From assembly GCA_017380635.1 (NCBI GenBank), contig JAFODP010000014.1:186001-250000 (forward strand): a stretch of DNA of 64,000 nucleotides, in the 5' to 3' direction. Numbering within the stretch: position 1 is the stretch's first letter; every line of letters starts with the position of its first letter. Both the position numbers and the translations under genes were made by a program. This DNA is from Bacteroidales bacterium (GTDB lineage Bacteria; Bacteroidota; Bacteroidia; Bacteroidales; UBA1402). The notes below the pieces were generated by a model. It was not told the DNA's origin and did no database searches. It saw only the letters and a program-made list of their open reading frames with translations. Positions 53,844-63,600 of the stretch are shown here, piece after piece.

Positions 53844-55010
53844 ATGCCTATGAAAAAAATAAAATCCACAAACTTTGTCAAAAGCCTGTTGCTGTTGATG
53901 CTTTTGTCTTCGACGCTGTCGATGTTGGCCGATGTCAAGTTGAAACCTTATCAGGATTATATCAAGAAATATGCCCCCGATGCCATGCGTCAGCAAATAA
54001 AGTACGGTATTCCGGCCAGTATCACCTTGGCGCAAGGTCTGTTGGAATCGGGCGCGGGCAATAGTGAACTGGCGCGTCAGAGCAACAATCACTTCGGCAT
54101 CAAATGTCATACTTCCTGGGACGGCCCTTCGGTGCAATATTTCGACGATGGCGAAATGACTTGTTTCCGTAAGTATCCCAAGGTGCTCGATTCCTATACC
54201 GACCATTCGCTTTTTTTGGTGACGCGTCCGCGCTACGAATCGCTTTTCGATTTAAATGTGAAAGATTACAAAGGCTGGGCCAAAGGATTGAAGAAAGCCG
54301 GCTACGCCACCGACAAACAATACGACAAGAAACTGATTCGCATCATCGAACTGTACGAATTGAACGAATACACCAAATTGGCCTGCAATCCATACAAGGC
54401 GCGTCGCTTGATGCGCGAATGGGAAAAAGAGACGCCGGCTCCGCAAGCTCCGCCGGCCGCCACCGAACAAACCGCCAAAGTTGAAAAGCCTGTCAAGGCA
54501 GAAAAGCCGGCCAAAAATACCAAACCTGCCAAAACCTCCAAGCCCGAAAAACAGCCTCTTCCCAAAGCTGCCACCCAACGTTTGGAAGTGGTGCAACAAG
54601 CCAAAGATTATCATCTGTTAGCGCAAAGTTCTCAGCAACAGGATGGTCCTAAAATGATTGCGGCCGAAAGTCGTCACGAAATTGGTTACAAGGGCAGCGT
54701 GCCTTACATTGTGGTGCGTTATGGCGACAATTACAAGACTTTGGCCAACGAATTCAATATTTCTCCCGCGCGTTTGCGTCAAATTAACGAATTGCCGAAA
54801 GATTATCAGATGTCGGTGGGCGACGTTATTTTCCTGAGCAAGAAAGAAAAAAGTTGGGACGGAGAAAATGCCACGCATCGTGTGAAAGAGGGCGACAGCA
54901 TGTACAGCATTGCACAGCAATATGCTTTGCGCATGGAGGCCTTGTATCAGCTGAACGGCTTGCAATGGGGCGATGCCATCTTTGTGGGTCAGGAACTGAA
55001 ACTGAGATAA
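53844..55010 (+). CDS. Secreted glucosaminidase with LysM repeats
   Basis: This 388-residue protein has a signal peptide (KSLLLLMLLSSTLSMLA), an N-terminal glucosaminidase domain ('GIPASITLAQGLLESGAGNS', 'ARQSNNHFGIKCH', with the catalytic Glu in 'LLESGAG') and a Lys/Pro/Ala-rich linker (about residues 205-245). Two C-terminal LysM-like repeats follow ('RYGDNYKTLANEFNISPARL' and 'VKEGDSMYSIAQQYALRMEA'). It should cut and bind peptidoglycan. The start may also be the ATG at 53850. The M16 peptidase follows after 32 bases. Confidence 0.88.
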   Translation: MPMKKIKSTNFVKSLLLLMLLSSTLSMLADVKLKPYQDYIKKYAPDAMRQQIKYGIPASITLAQGLLESGAGNSELARQSNNHFGIKCHTSWDGPSVQYFDDGEMTCFRKYPKVLDSYTDHSLFLVTRPRYESLFDLNVKDYKGWAKGLKKAGYATDKQYDKKLIRIIELYELNEYTKLACNPYKARRLMREWEKETPAPQAPPAATEQTAKVEKPVKAEKPAKNTKPAKTSKPEKQPLPKAATQRLEVVQQAKDYHLLAQSSQQQDGPKMIAAESRHEIGYKGSVPYIVVRYGDNYKTLANEFNISPARLRQINELPKDYQMSVGDVIFLSKKEKSWDGENATHRVKEGDSMYSIAQQYALRMEALYQLNGLQWGDAIFVGQELKLR

Positions 55011-55042
55011 ACAGTAAGACAATAATTTAAATACAACCAACA

Positions 55043-57937
55043 ATGAAAAAGATTCAAATGCTGCTGATGGCGCTGCTCGTCTTGGCCATCAATGCTTGTC
55101 AACCGGCATACGAAAGTGTTGAGAACGACCCGATGCAAACCCGCATCTATACTTTGGACAATGGTCTGAAGGTGTATATGTCTGTAAATGAAAACGAACC
55201 TCGTATTCAAACCTACGTGGCTGTACGTGCAGGCGGTAAGAACGACCCTGCCGAAACCACCGGTTTGGCTCACTATTTCGAACACTTGATGTTCAAGGGC
55301 ACCAAGCAGTTTGGTACCAGCAATTACGAATTGGAAAAACCGCTACTCGATCAGATCGAAGCTTTGTACGAAGTGTATCGTGCCGAAAGCGATGCAGAAA
55401 AACGTGCTGCCATCTATCATCAAATCGACAGTATTTCTTACGAAGCTTCTAAAATCTTCATTCCCAACGAATACGACAAGTTGATGGCTGCCATCGGTTC
55501 GGAAGGCACCAACGCTTTCACCGGCTACGATCAGACGGCTTACGTGGAAAACATTCCTTCCAATCAGTTGGAAAACTGGGCACGCATCCAGGCCGATCGT
55601 TTCGAAAATGCTGTGATTCGCGGTTTCCACACCGAATTGGAAACTATCTACGAAGAAAAGAACATGTCTTTGACGCGCGACAGCCGCAAAGCTTACGAAA
55701 AGATTTTCAGCTTGCTTTATCCGAATCATCCTTATGGAAATCAGACCATTCTGGGTTCGCAAGAACATTTGAAAAATCCTTCTATCACCAATATCAAGAA
55801 TTTCCACAAAACCTATTACGTGCCTAACAACATGGTGATTTGTATGGCCGGCGATTTCAATCCCGATGAAGCTATCAAGGTGATTAAGAAGCATTTCGGT
55901 CAGTTGAAGCCCAATCGCAATTTGCCCGAATGGAAAGTGGAAGCCATTCAACCCTCGCAAGAACAACGTACTGCCGAAGTGTTTGGCAACCAGGCAGAAA
56001 TGATTAACATCGCTTGGCCTTTCCCCGGACAGAGCAGTCAGGATTCTGAAATGTTGGCTTTGCTCGACATGATTGTCAGCAATGGTACCGCCGGTTTGTT
56101 CGACCTCAATATCAACCAACAGCAGAAGACTTTGCGCGTGGGTAGCGGTTTGTACGACTTGGCCGATTACAGCACTTTCATGTTGATGGGTTATCCCAAG
56201 CAAGGTCAGACTTTGGACGAAGTGAAAGACCTGATGTTGGCCGAAATTGACAAACTGAAAAAAGGCGAATTCGACGAATATTTGTTGGAAGCTTCCATCA
56301 ACCAATTTAAACTGAGCGAGATGCGTCAGCTGGAAAGCAACGGTGGCCGCGTGGATATGATGTTGGACGCTTTCATCAACCAGACTTCTTGGAAGCAGGA
56401 AGTGGAACGCCTCGACCGTCTGAGCAAGGTGACCAAAGAAGATATCGTGGCTTACGCCAACAAGTGGCTTACCGATGGTTATGCCGTGGTGTACAAGCGT
56501 CGTGGTGTGGATCCTAACGAAATCAAGATTGCCAAGCCCGCCATTACGCCTATTCTTACCAACCGCGATTCAGTTAGCGCATTCCTGGCCGAAATCAAGC
56601 AAGTGCAAGTGAAGCCTATAGAACCTGTTTTTGTCGATTTCAACAATGCTATCCAAAGTTTCGATATCGATGGAAAATGGCCTTTGAAATATATCCAGAA
56701 CAATGAAAATCAGCTCTTTGCTTTGGAATATCGTTTCGAAGTGAGCACTCATCACAACAAATTGTTGCCTTTGGCTTTCCAATATCTGGATTATCTGGGC
56801 ACTGCTGCTCGCAGCAACGAAGAAATTCAGAAAGAATGGTATCGTTTGGCTTGCCAGTATAGCGCCAGAACTTCTACTATCAACACGCAAATTACCTTGA
56901 GCGGTTTGTCGGAAAATATGCCTAAGGCCGTGGCACTTTTGGACGAAATCTTGCAGAATGCCCAAGCCGACGAAAAGGCTTTCCAATCTTTCATTGCTGC
57001 TGAATTGAAATCGCGCGCAGATGCCAAGTTGAATCAATCTACCATTCTCTCCCGTTTGCGTTCGTATTTGTCTTATGGCAAGGCTTCTACCAAGAATGTT
57101 CTTAACAACCAGGAATTGAAGGCTTTGAAAGCCGACGATTTGGTGAATGCCATCCAGGATTTGTTGCAATATCCGCATAGCTTGCGTTATTATGGTCCCG
57201 CTTCTCAGCAGGAATTGGCCGCTTCTTTGGCTCAGGTTCACACTTTGCCCGCCAGCAGCAAGCCTTCTCCCGAATTGGTGATTACCCCGACCATTACCAC
57301 CGAAACGCCTAAGGTGCTTTTTGCTCATTATCCTGCTAAGCAGATTTATATGTCTTCTGAATCTAATTTGAACGAGCCTTACGATGCTTCTCAAACGGCT
57401 ATCATCAACTTGTACAACGAATATTTTGGTGGCGGCATGAACAGTATCGTCTTCCAGGAAATGCGCGAAGCTCGTGGTTTGGCTTATTCGGCTGCTGCTC
57501 GTTACAGCGATGGTGGTCGCAAGGAACAGCCTTATTACATGATGACTTACATTGCTACGCAGAACGACAAGATGAAAGATGCCATGGACGCTTTCGACGA
57601 CATTATCAACAATATGCCCGAATCGCAAGCCGCTTTCTCTTTGGCTAAGAGCAGTATGGATGCTACGTTGAGAACTGCCCGCATCACTCGTTTCGATATC
57701 TTCAACTATTACGACCGTATGCAACGTTATGGTTTGGATTACGATATTCGTCGCGATGTATTTGCTGCGCTTCCCGCTTTGACTTTGGACGATGTAAAAG
57801 CTTTCCAACAGCGAGTGGTGAAGGACAGAACTTATCACTGGGTAGTGCTTGGCGATGAAAACGATTTGAACTTCAAACATATGCAAGAAAGAGGCAAAGT
57901 AGAAAAAATGAGCCTCGAAAGCATTTTCGGTTATTGA
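55043..57937 (+). CDS. M16 family zinc metallopeptidase (insulinase/pitrilysin type), lipoprotein
   Basis: This 964-residue protein has two M16 halves. The active half has the inverted zinc motif HxxEH (H77-H81) in 'GLAHYFEHLMFKGT', and the Glu further on is in 'TELETIYEEKN'. The second half lacks the motif, as is typical. A signal peptide ends near Cys19 (VLAINAC), so it may be a lipoprotein, although the -2 residue is unusual. It would break down peptides in the periplasm. Confidence 0.92.
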   Translation: MKKIQMLLMALLVLAINACQPAYESVENDPMQTRIYTLDNGLKVYMSVNENEPRIQTYVAVRAGGKNDPAETTGLAHYFEHLMFKGTKQFGTSNYELEKPLLDQIEALYEVYRAESDAEKRAAIYHQIDSISYEASKIFIPNEYDKLMAAIGSEGTNAFTGYDQTAYVENIPSNQLENWARIQADRFENAVIRGFHTELETIYEEKNMSLTRDSRKAYEKIFSLLYPNHPYGNQTILGSQEHLKNPSITNIKNFHKTYYVPNNMVICMAGDFNPDEAIKVIKKHFGQLKPNRNLPEWKVEAIQPSQEQRTAEVFGNQAEMINIAWPFPGQSSQDSEMLALLDMIVSNGTAGLFDLNINQQQKTLRVGSGLYDLADYSTFMLMGYPKQGQTLDEVKDLMLAEIDKLKKGEFDEYLLEASINQFKLSEMRQLESNGGRVDMMLDAFINQTSWKQEVERLDRLSKVTKEDIVAYANKWLTDGYAVVYKRRGVDPNEIKIAKPAITPILTNRDSVSAFLAEIKQVQVKPIEPVFVDFNNAIQSFDIDGKWPLKYIQNNENQLFALEYRFEVSTHHNKLLPLAFQYLDYLGTAARSNEEIQKEWYRLACQYSARTSTINTQITLSGLSENMPKAVALLDEILQNAQADEKAFQSFIAAELKSRADAKLNQSTILSRLRSYLSYGKASTKNVLNNQELKALKADDLVNAIQDLLQYPHSLRYYGPASQQELAASLAQVHTLPASSKPSPELVITPTITTETPKVLFAHYPAKQIYMSSESNLNEPYDASQTAIINLYNEYFGGGMNSIVFQEMREARGLAYSAAARYSDGGRKEQPYYMMTYIATQNDKMKDAMDAFDDIINNMPESQAAFSLAKSSMDATLRTARITRFDIFNYYDRMQRYGLDYDIRRDVFAALPALTLDDVKAFQQRVVKDRTYHWVVLGDENDLNFKHMQERGKVEKMSLESIFGY

Positions 57938-57946
57938 TAAACACAC

Positions 57947-57963
57947 TGCCGATGCATTCGGCA
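57947..57963 (+). terminator. Weak hairpin after the M16 peptidase
   Basis: TGCCGA (57947-57952) pairs with TCGGCA (57958-57963), loop TGCAT, without a T tail. Confidence 0.3.
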
Positions 57964-57989
57964 AAAGACTTTGAAAAAAGGTTGAAAAG

Positions 57990-59192
57990 GTGAGTACCGT
58001 AACAACAGAAACTAAAACGAAGGAGAAGCTTTGGAATAGCAATTATACCAAGGCTCTCCTTTGCAACTTCATGATTTTCTTTTCGTTCATGTTGGTGGCG
58101 CCGCTCTTGCCCATTTATCTGCAAGAACGTTTTGCTGCCGACAAACACACCATCGGCGTGGTGCTGAGTGCTTACACCATTGTGGCGCTCATTACGCGTT
58201 CGTTCAGTGGATTTTTAGTGGATAGCTTGCCGCGCAAATCCTTGTTGGTGATCAGTTTCTGTTTTATGTTCTTGTTTTTCGCCGGTTACATTCTGGCCGG
58301 TTCGCTCTTGCTTTTTGCCTTGGTGAGAACTTTTCACGGAGCGCCTTTCGGACTCACCACGGTGGCCAACAGTACGGTAGCCATCGATGTGTTGCCATCG
58401 AGTCGGCGCACAGAAGGTATCGGTTATTATGGCTTAAGCAACAATATCGCAACGGCTATCAGCCCTTCCATTGCGGTGTGGATCTATCACAGTACGCACA
58501 ACTTCAACATCCTTTTTGGCATTTCCATGTGTGTGGCAGCCCTGGGAATGATTATCGCAGCCAGCATCAAAGTGCCCGAAAGGGAACTTGTACGCGGTCG
58601 ACAGCCATTGTCTTTCGATCGATTTTTCTTGTTGCCCGGATGGCGACTGGCTACGAATATCGCTTGCTTTGGTTTGTCTTATGGTGTGATTTCCACCTAT
58701 GTAGCTATCTACGGACAAGAAGCTTTGGGCATCGAAGGCGGCAGCGGCTATTTCTTTCTGATTCTGGCTTGTTCGCTTATCGTATCCCGACTTACCGGCA
58801 GCAAATCCTTGCGTCAAGGACGCATATCGCACAACGCATCTGTGGGAGCCATCATTTCGCTTTTCGGCTATTTGTTGTTTGCCATCGTTCCTAACGAATG
58901 GGGATACTTCGGTGCAGCGGCCATCATCGGACTTGGCAACGGACATCTCTATCCCGCTTATCAGAATATGTTCGTCGATTTGGCGCCCAATTCACGTCGA
59001 GGAACGGCCAATTCTTCCATGATGATTTCCTGGGATTTGGGTAGCGGATTGGGCATCGTGTTGGCCGGATTTATTTTACAGCACAGCACTTATATGTCTG
59101 CTTTTCTGATGGCTTGGGGCTTCAACCTGGTGGGCGTGCTGGGCTTTTTCATTTATGCAAAACAACATTTTGAGACACATAAACTACGTTGA
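57990..59192 (+). CDS. MFS transporter
   Basis: This 400-residue protein has 12 predicted membrane helices and the MFS loop motif between helices 2 and 3 ('TRSFSGFLVDSLPRKSLLV'). The GTG at 57990 follows a purine-rich stretch; the next in-frame ATG would remove the N-terminus. Layout resembles drug or sugar efflux proteins, but the substrate is unknown. It ends with TGA just before the helicase ATG. Confidence 0.88.
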   Translation: MSTVTTETKTKEKLWNSNYTKALLCNFMIFFSFMLVAPLLPIYLQERFAADKHTIGVVLSAYTIVALITRSFSGFLVDSLPRKSLLVISFCFMFLFFAGYILAGSLLLFALVRTFHGAPFGLTTVANSTVAIDVLPSSRRTEGIGYYGLSNNIATAISPSIAVWIYHSTHNFNILFGISMCVAALGMIIAASIKVPERELVRGRQPLSFDRFFLLPGWRLATNIACFGLSYGVISTYVAIYGQEALGIEGGSGYFFLILACSLIVSRLTGSKSLRQGRISHNASVGAIISLFGYLLFAIVPNEWGYFGAAAIIGLGNGHLYPAYQNMFVDLAPNSRRGTANSSMMISWDLGSGLGIVLAGFILQHSTYMSAFLMAWGFNLVGVLGFFIYAKQHFETHKLR

Positions 59193-59194
59193 AC

Positions 59195-60595
59195 ATGACA
59201 TTCGAAGAACTCGATCTGGAAGATGAAATCTTGGACGGCTTATGGGATATGAATTTCCGCGAGTGTACGCCCATTCAAGAACAAGCTATTCCTATTTTGC
59301 TGGAAGGCAAGGATTTGATTGGTTGCGCACAAACCGGCACCGGCAAGACGGCTGCATATCTTTTGCCCATTCTCAACGATTTGCTTATCGAACACGATCA
59401 TCACGAAGAAGCTATTCATGCAGTGATTATGGTGCCTACGCGCGAATTGGCGCAACAAATCGATCAGCAGGTGCAGGGCTTTGCCTATTATCTTCCCGTT
59501 TCGTCGGTGGCAGTGTACGGCGGAAGCGACGGCATGGTGTGGGAGCAACAGAAAAAGGGGCTCGACTCGGCTGCTGATATTGTCATTGCAACGCCCGGAC
59601 GTTTGTTGTCTTACTTGAAGCTTGGCCTTATCGACCTGAGCCGCGTGACGCATTTCGTGCTCGACGAAGCCGACCGCATGCTCGATATGGGTTTTGTGGA
59701 CGACATCATGCAAGTGATTGCCAGTATTCCCAAACAGCGTCAGACCATGTTGTTTTCAGCCACGATGCCGCCTAAAATCAGGGCTTTGGCCAAGCAGATT
59801 TTGCGCGAGCCGGCCGAAATTCGTTTGTCGGTATCGAAGCCCAACAGCAATATCACCCAATTGGCTTGTCTGTGTTACGAGCCGCAGAAACCCGCTTTGG
59901 TGCAGCATTTGCTCAAGGATCTTCAGCCTACGGAAAAAGTCATCATCTTTGCTTCGTCCAAAATCAAGGTGAAAGAAGTGGCGCGTTTGCTTAAAGCGAT
60001 GAAACTCAACGTCATTGAAATGCACTCCGACCTGGAACAATCTGTGCGCGAAGAAGTGATGCTCAGTTTCAAGAGCGGACAGAAAAATGTGCTGGTGGCC
60101 ACCGATATTGTGGCCAGAGGTATTGATATTGAAGATATTACCATTGTTATCAACTACGATGTTCCCCACGATCCCGAAGATTATGTGCATCGTATCGGAC
60201 GTACGGCGCGTGCCGGCGAAAAGGGTAGCGGTATCACTTTCGTGGAAGAAGAGGAACAATGGCGTTTTGCTCAGATTGAGGAATTTTTGGAAAAAGAAAT
60301 CGATAAAATGCCTTTGCCCGAAGCTTTGGGTGCCGGCCCAGAATATCATCCTGAACAGTTCAAGAAGAAAAAGAAATCGGGACATCGACGCAAAGGCAAC
60401 GGCGGTGGAAATGCTAAGCGCAACGGAAAGGGAGGCCATCGCAACGGCGCAGGCAAGAACGAGCATCGCGACAAAGCAAAGGCCGACCAAAATGTCAAGG
60501 CCGACCATGCCGCGGCATCCGATAAGCCCCGACATGCCAAGAACAAACATCGTCATCATCTTAATAAAAGAAAAGAAGTCTCATCGCAAGCCTGA
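59195..60595 (+). CDS. DEAD-box RNA helicase
   Basis: This 466-residue protein has all the DEAD-box motifs in order: Q motif ('MNFRECTPIQEQAIPILLEG'), 'AQTGTGKT', 'PTRELAQQI', 'VLDEADRMLDMG', 'FSATMPP', 'VATDIVARGIDIEDI' and 'HRIGRTARAG'. A basic tail rich in Lys/His/Gly/Arg follows ('KKKKSGHRRKGNGGGNAKRN'), as in RhlE-type helicases that bind RNA through it. It remodels RNA in ribosome assembly or cold adaptation. The start is ATG 59195, just after the MFS gene stop. Confidence 0.95.
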   Translation: MTFEELDLEDEILDGLWDMNFRECTPIQEQAIPILLEGKDLIGCAQTGTGKTAAYLLPILNDLLIEHDHHEEAIHAVIMVPTRELAQQIDQQVQGFAYYLPVSSVAVYGGSDGMVWEQQKKGLDSAADIVIATPGRLLSYLKLGLIDLSRVTHFVLDEADRMLDMGFVDDIMQVIASIPKQRQTMLFSATMPPKIRALAKQILREPAEIRLSVSKPNSNITQLACLCYEPQKPALVQHLLKDLQPTEKVIIFASSKIKVKEVARLLKAMKLNVIEMHSDLEQSVREEVMLSFKSGQKNVLVATDIVARGIDIEDITIVINYDVPHDPEDYVHRIGRTARAGEKGSGITFVEEEEQWRFAQIEEFLEKEIDKMPLPEALGAGPEYHPEQFKKKKKSGHRRKGNGGGNAKRNGKGGHRNGAGKNEHRDKAKADQNVKADHAAASDKPRHAKNKHRHHLNKRKEVSSQA

Positions 60596-60603
60596 TTATT
60601 GGT

Positions 60604-63600
60604 ATGAAATCTTTGTCAAAAATATTTGTTGCCTGCTTGGCATGGGTGCTTGTTTGCTTACCGCTAAGCGCAGTTCCTTTCGTTAAAACGCAAATTTTCA
60701 ACGATAACGACGAAGCTATTCAAGGTCGTCTGACGCAGATTTTGCAAGATAAACAAGGATTTATCTGGGTTTCCACTTTCAATGGCTTACTCAAATACGA
60801 CAGCTACGGATTTCGCAAATACAAGTCGCTGCCGGGCAAATATCCCGAGTTGGAATCCAATCGAATCAATGGCATTTGGGAAAATTCGAACGGCGATATT
60901 TGGTGTCTGTCGGGCGAGTCTATTTATCTGTTCAAGGTAAAGGAAGATCGTTTTATCAATGTGCAGCCCGTGCTGAACCGCAATCGCGCCGTGGCGCCAA
61001 AAGTCTGGAGAGTGTATTGCTTGGAAAACGGCATTACATGGATGATTGGTCTGGATGGCGAGTGCTTTCGCCTCAGCGACGACGATCCTTTGAACACTTG
61101 CGAAGAATTGCCCTACGGTCAGGAATCTTTTCTGGATATTTCCAAAATTGTTCTCGATAGGCATGGCAACGAATGGATTCTCTCGCACAATGGTTTGTAT
61201 CGCTACGGCCATGCCGACAAGACAAGTTCGCTGCATTTTGTCATGGCAGAAGTATTCGACGATGGTGTTTGGTTTGTCAACTCTCTGACGCAGGCCGCTT
61301 TTTATGATGAGAATACGGCTTCTTTCAATTATTGGGAGCGTCCCGAGTCGGCCTGCAGATGCAGGATTTCTCTACGACAGAACGACAGTATTTTGTTGCT
61401 TTGCACGTCGAAAGGTGTTTACCGCAACCACGTTAAGGAGGGCTCTTTCGAGAAGATTTCCGACGAAGATTGGCAAAACATTTATGTTGATAAACAAGGC
61501 AATTATTGGGGCGTATGCGAAAATTACGATATCGTCAGATTGTCGGCCGATGGCAAGATAAAGCAGTTTCCGCGACCTTCGGATCATCAATATACTTCGT
61601 ATCGAATTCATTTCAAGGAAGATAACACTGGTTTGCTTTGGCTGGTTTTTCCCGATACCAACGATTTGCTTTACCTCGACACTTCTGCCGGAGCCTTTGT
61701 CAGACCGGCTACTTTTGAACGAAGCCTTCAAGAGGTTCGCAACACGAATTTCCACAAAGATTCGCAAGGCAACTTCTGGTATATTCACGAGCATGAAATA
61801 GAATATCTCAGCTTGCAAAACTCGCCATTCGAACACTGTCCGGGCTTGCTCGACGATGAAGTGCGCGCCATTATGCAAGACAAAAGCGGTCGTTATTGGC
61901 TTTCGTATCGTAAACAGAAAGTGGCTTTATTTTCGGCGCAGGGAGAATTTTTGGGCAATTTGGGCAATGATGGCAAGTTGTATAAAAACAGGGAGCATTC
62001 TCTGGGGGCTTCCATTTATGCTTTCAAACAAGATTCTCGGGGCCGTATCTGGATGGGCAGTAGAAATCATGGATTATTTTTGCTCGAAGACTTGAATGGA
62101 AGTTTCCGTTTGCAACAATTTCAGCACGATGAAAACGATCCTTACAGTTTGAGTTCGCAAGCTGTGTATGCTATTGAGGAAGACGACCAAGGTCGCATCT
62201 GGATTGGTGGTTTTAGCGGCGGATTGAATCTTTATCAAGACGGAAAATTTATCAATTATTTCAATCATTTGGGTCAAAACGAAAATCGTCCCAAGGTGAT
62301 TCGTTGCATGAAGTATCTGGGTAATAATCAGTTGATGATTGGCGCACGCGAAGGTCTTTTCGTGATGAGCACCGATTTCGACAAAGTGGAGAACATTCAT
62401 TTTTACCATCATTACAAGCAAGCTGAAAATCTGTCCAGCCTTTCCGACAGCGAAGTGATGTCTATTTTGCAAACCCGCAAGGGCGATGTCTGGCTTTCCA
62501 CCAATAGCGGCGGCATCGCCAGAATTATGGCTTCAGGCAATTATTTGAGCGAGCATCTGAGTTTCGACAATATGACCAAGGCGCAGGGACTTGGCTCGGA
62601 AATCGCTTATTCTTTGGTGGAAGACAAGAGCGGACACATCTGGGTAGTAAGTCCCGGCAACCTGACGCGCGTCAATCCGCAGGATGGCACGGCGGTGGTG
62701 TACGACAACGATCACTTCATTTCTGAACCGGTATTCGCGGAAACGCTGCCCTTGGTGGTGGGCGAGCATATTCTCTTTGGCGTAGCCGATGGTTTGATTC
62801 GTCTAAATCCTTCGGAATTGCAGAAGGACGATTATTGTCCGCCGCTCAGTCTGACCGATTGCTTCATCAATAACGAGCCCGGATTCGTTCGCCTTTGGCA
62901 GGATGATCGATTATTGCTCAATCGCAAGGAACGTAATCTTCGTTTGCATTATGCTGCCATCGATTATTCCGAAAAAGATCACCTGAAATATGCCTATTAC
63001 TTGGAAGGTGTCGACAGAGATTGGGTTGAAACCAGCAATAATACCTTGTCTTACACCAATTTGCCGGCGGGAAAACATGTGCTTCATCTGCGCTCTACCA
63101 ATCGTTACGGCGTTTGGATGGACAACGAGCTGCAATTGCCTATTTATGTGAAGCCTCGCTTTTTCGAAAGCTTCTGGGGATGGCTGTGTATCGCTTTGCT
63201 CATGATTCTCTTGATGACAGCCGTGGTTTATTACTTGCAACATCTTTATTCTCTGCGACATCGTTTGCATATCGAGCAAGAACTCAGCGATGCAAAACTT
63301 AAATTCTTTACCGACATTTCGCACGAACTGCGTACGCCGCTCAGCCTGATTGATGGTCCGGTGGGAGAAGTGCTCGAAGATAACACTCTCAGCGATCAGT
63401 CGCGTTATTACCTGGAAGTGGTACAGAAGAACGTGCGTCGCATTCTCAATTTGGTGAACCAGATTCTCGATTTGCGCAAGGTACAGAGCAAGATGATGAA
63501 ATACCTTATCGAGCCCGTAGAAGTGAAAGCTTCGTTGAGTTCTCTTATGCAGAATTTCGAGGAAATGGCGCGTCAACATCGTATAGATTTTAGTCTCGTT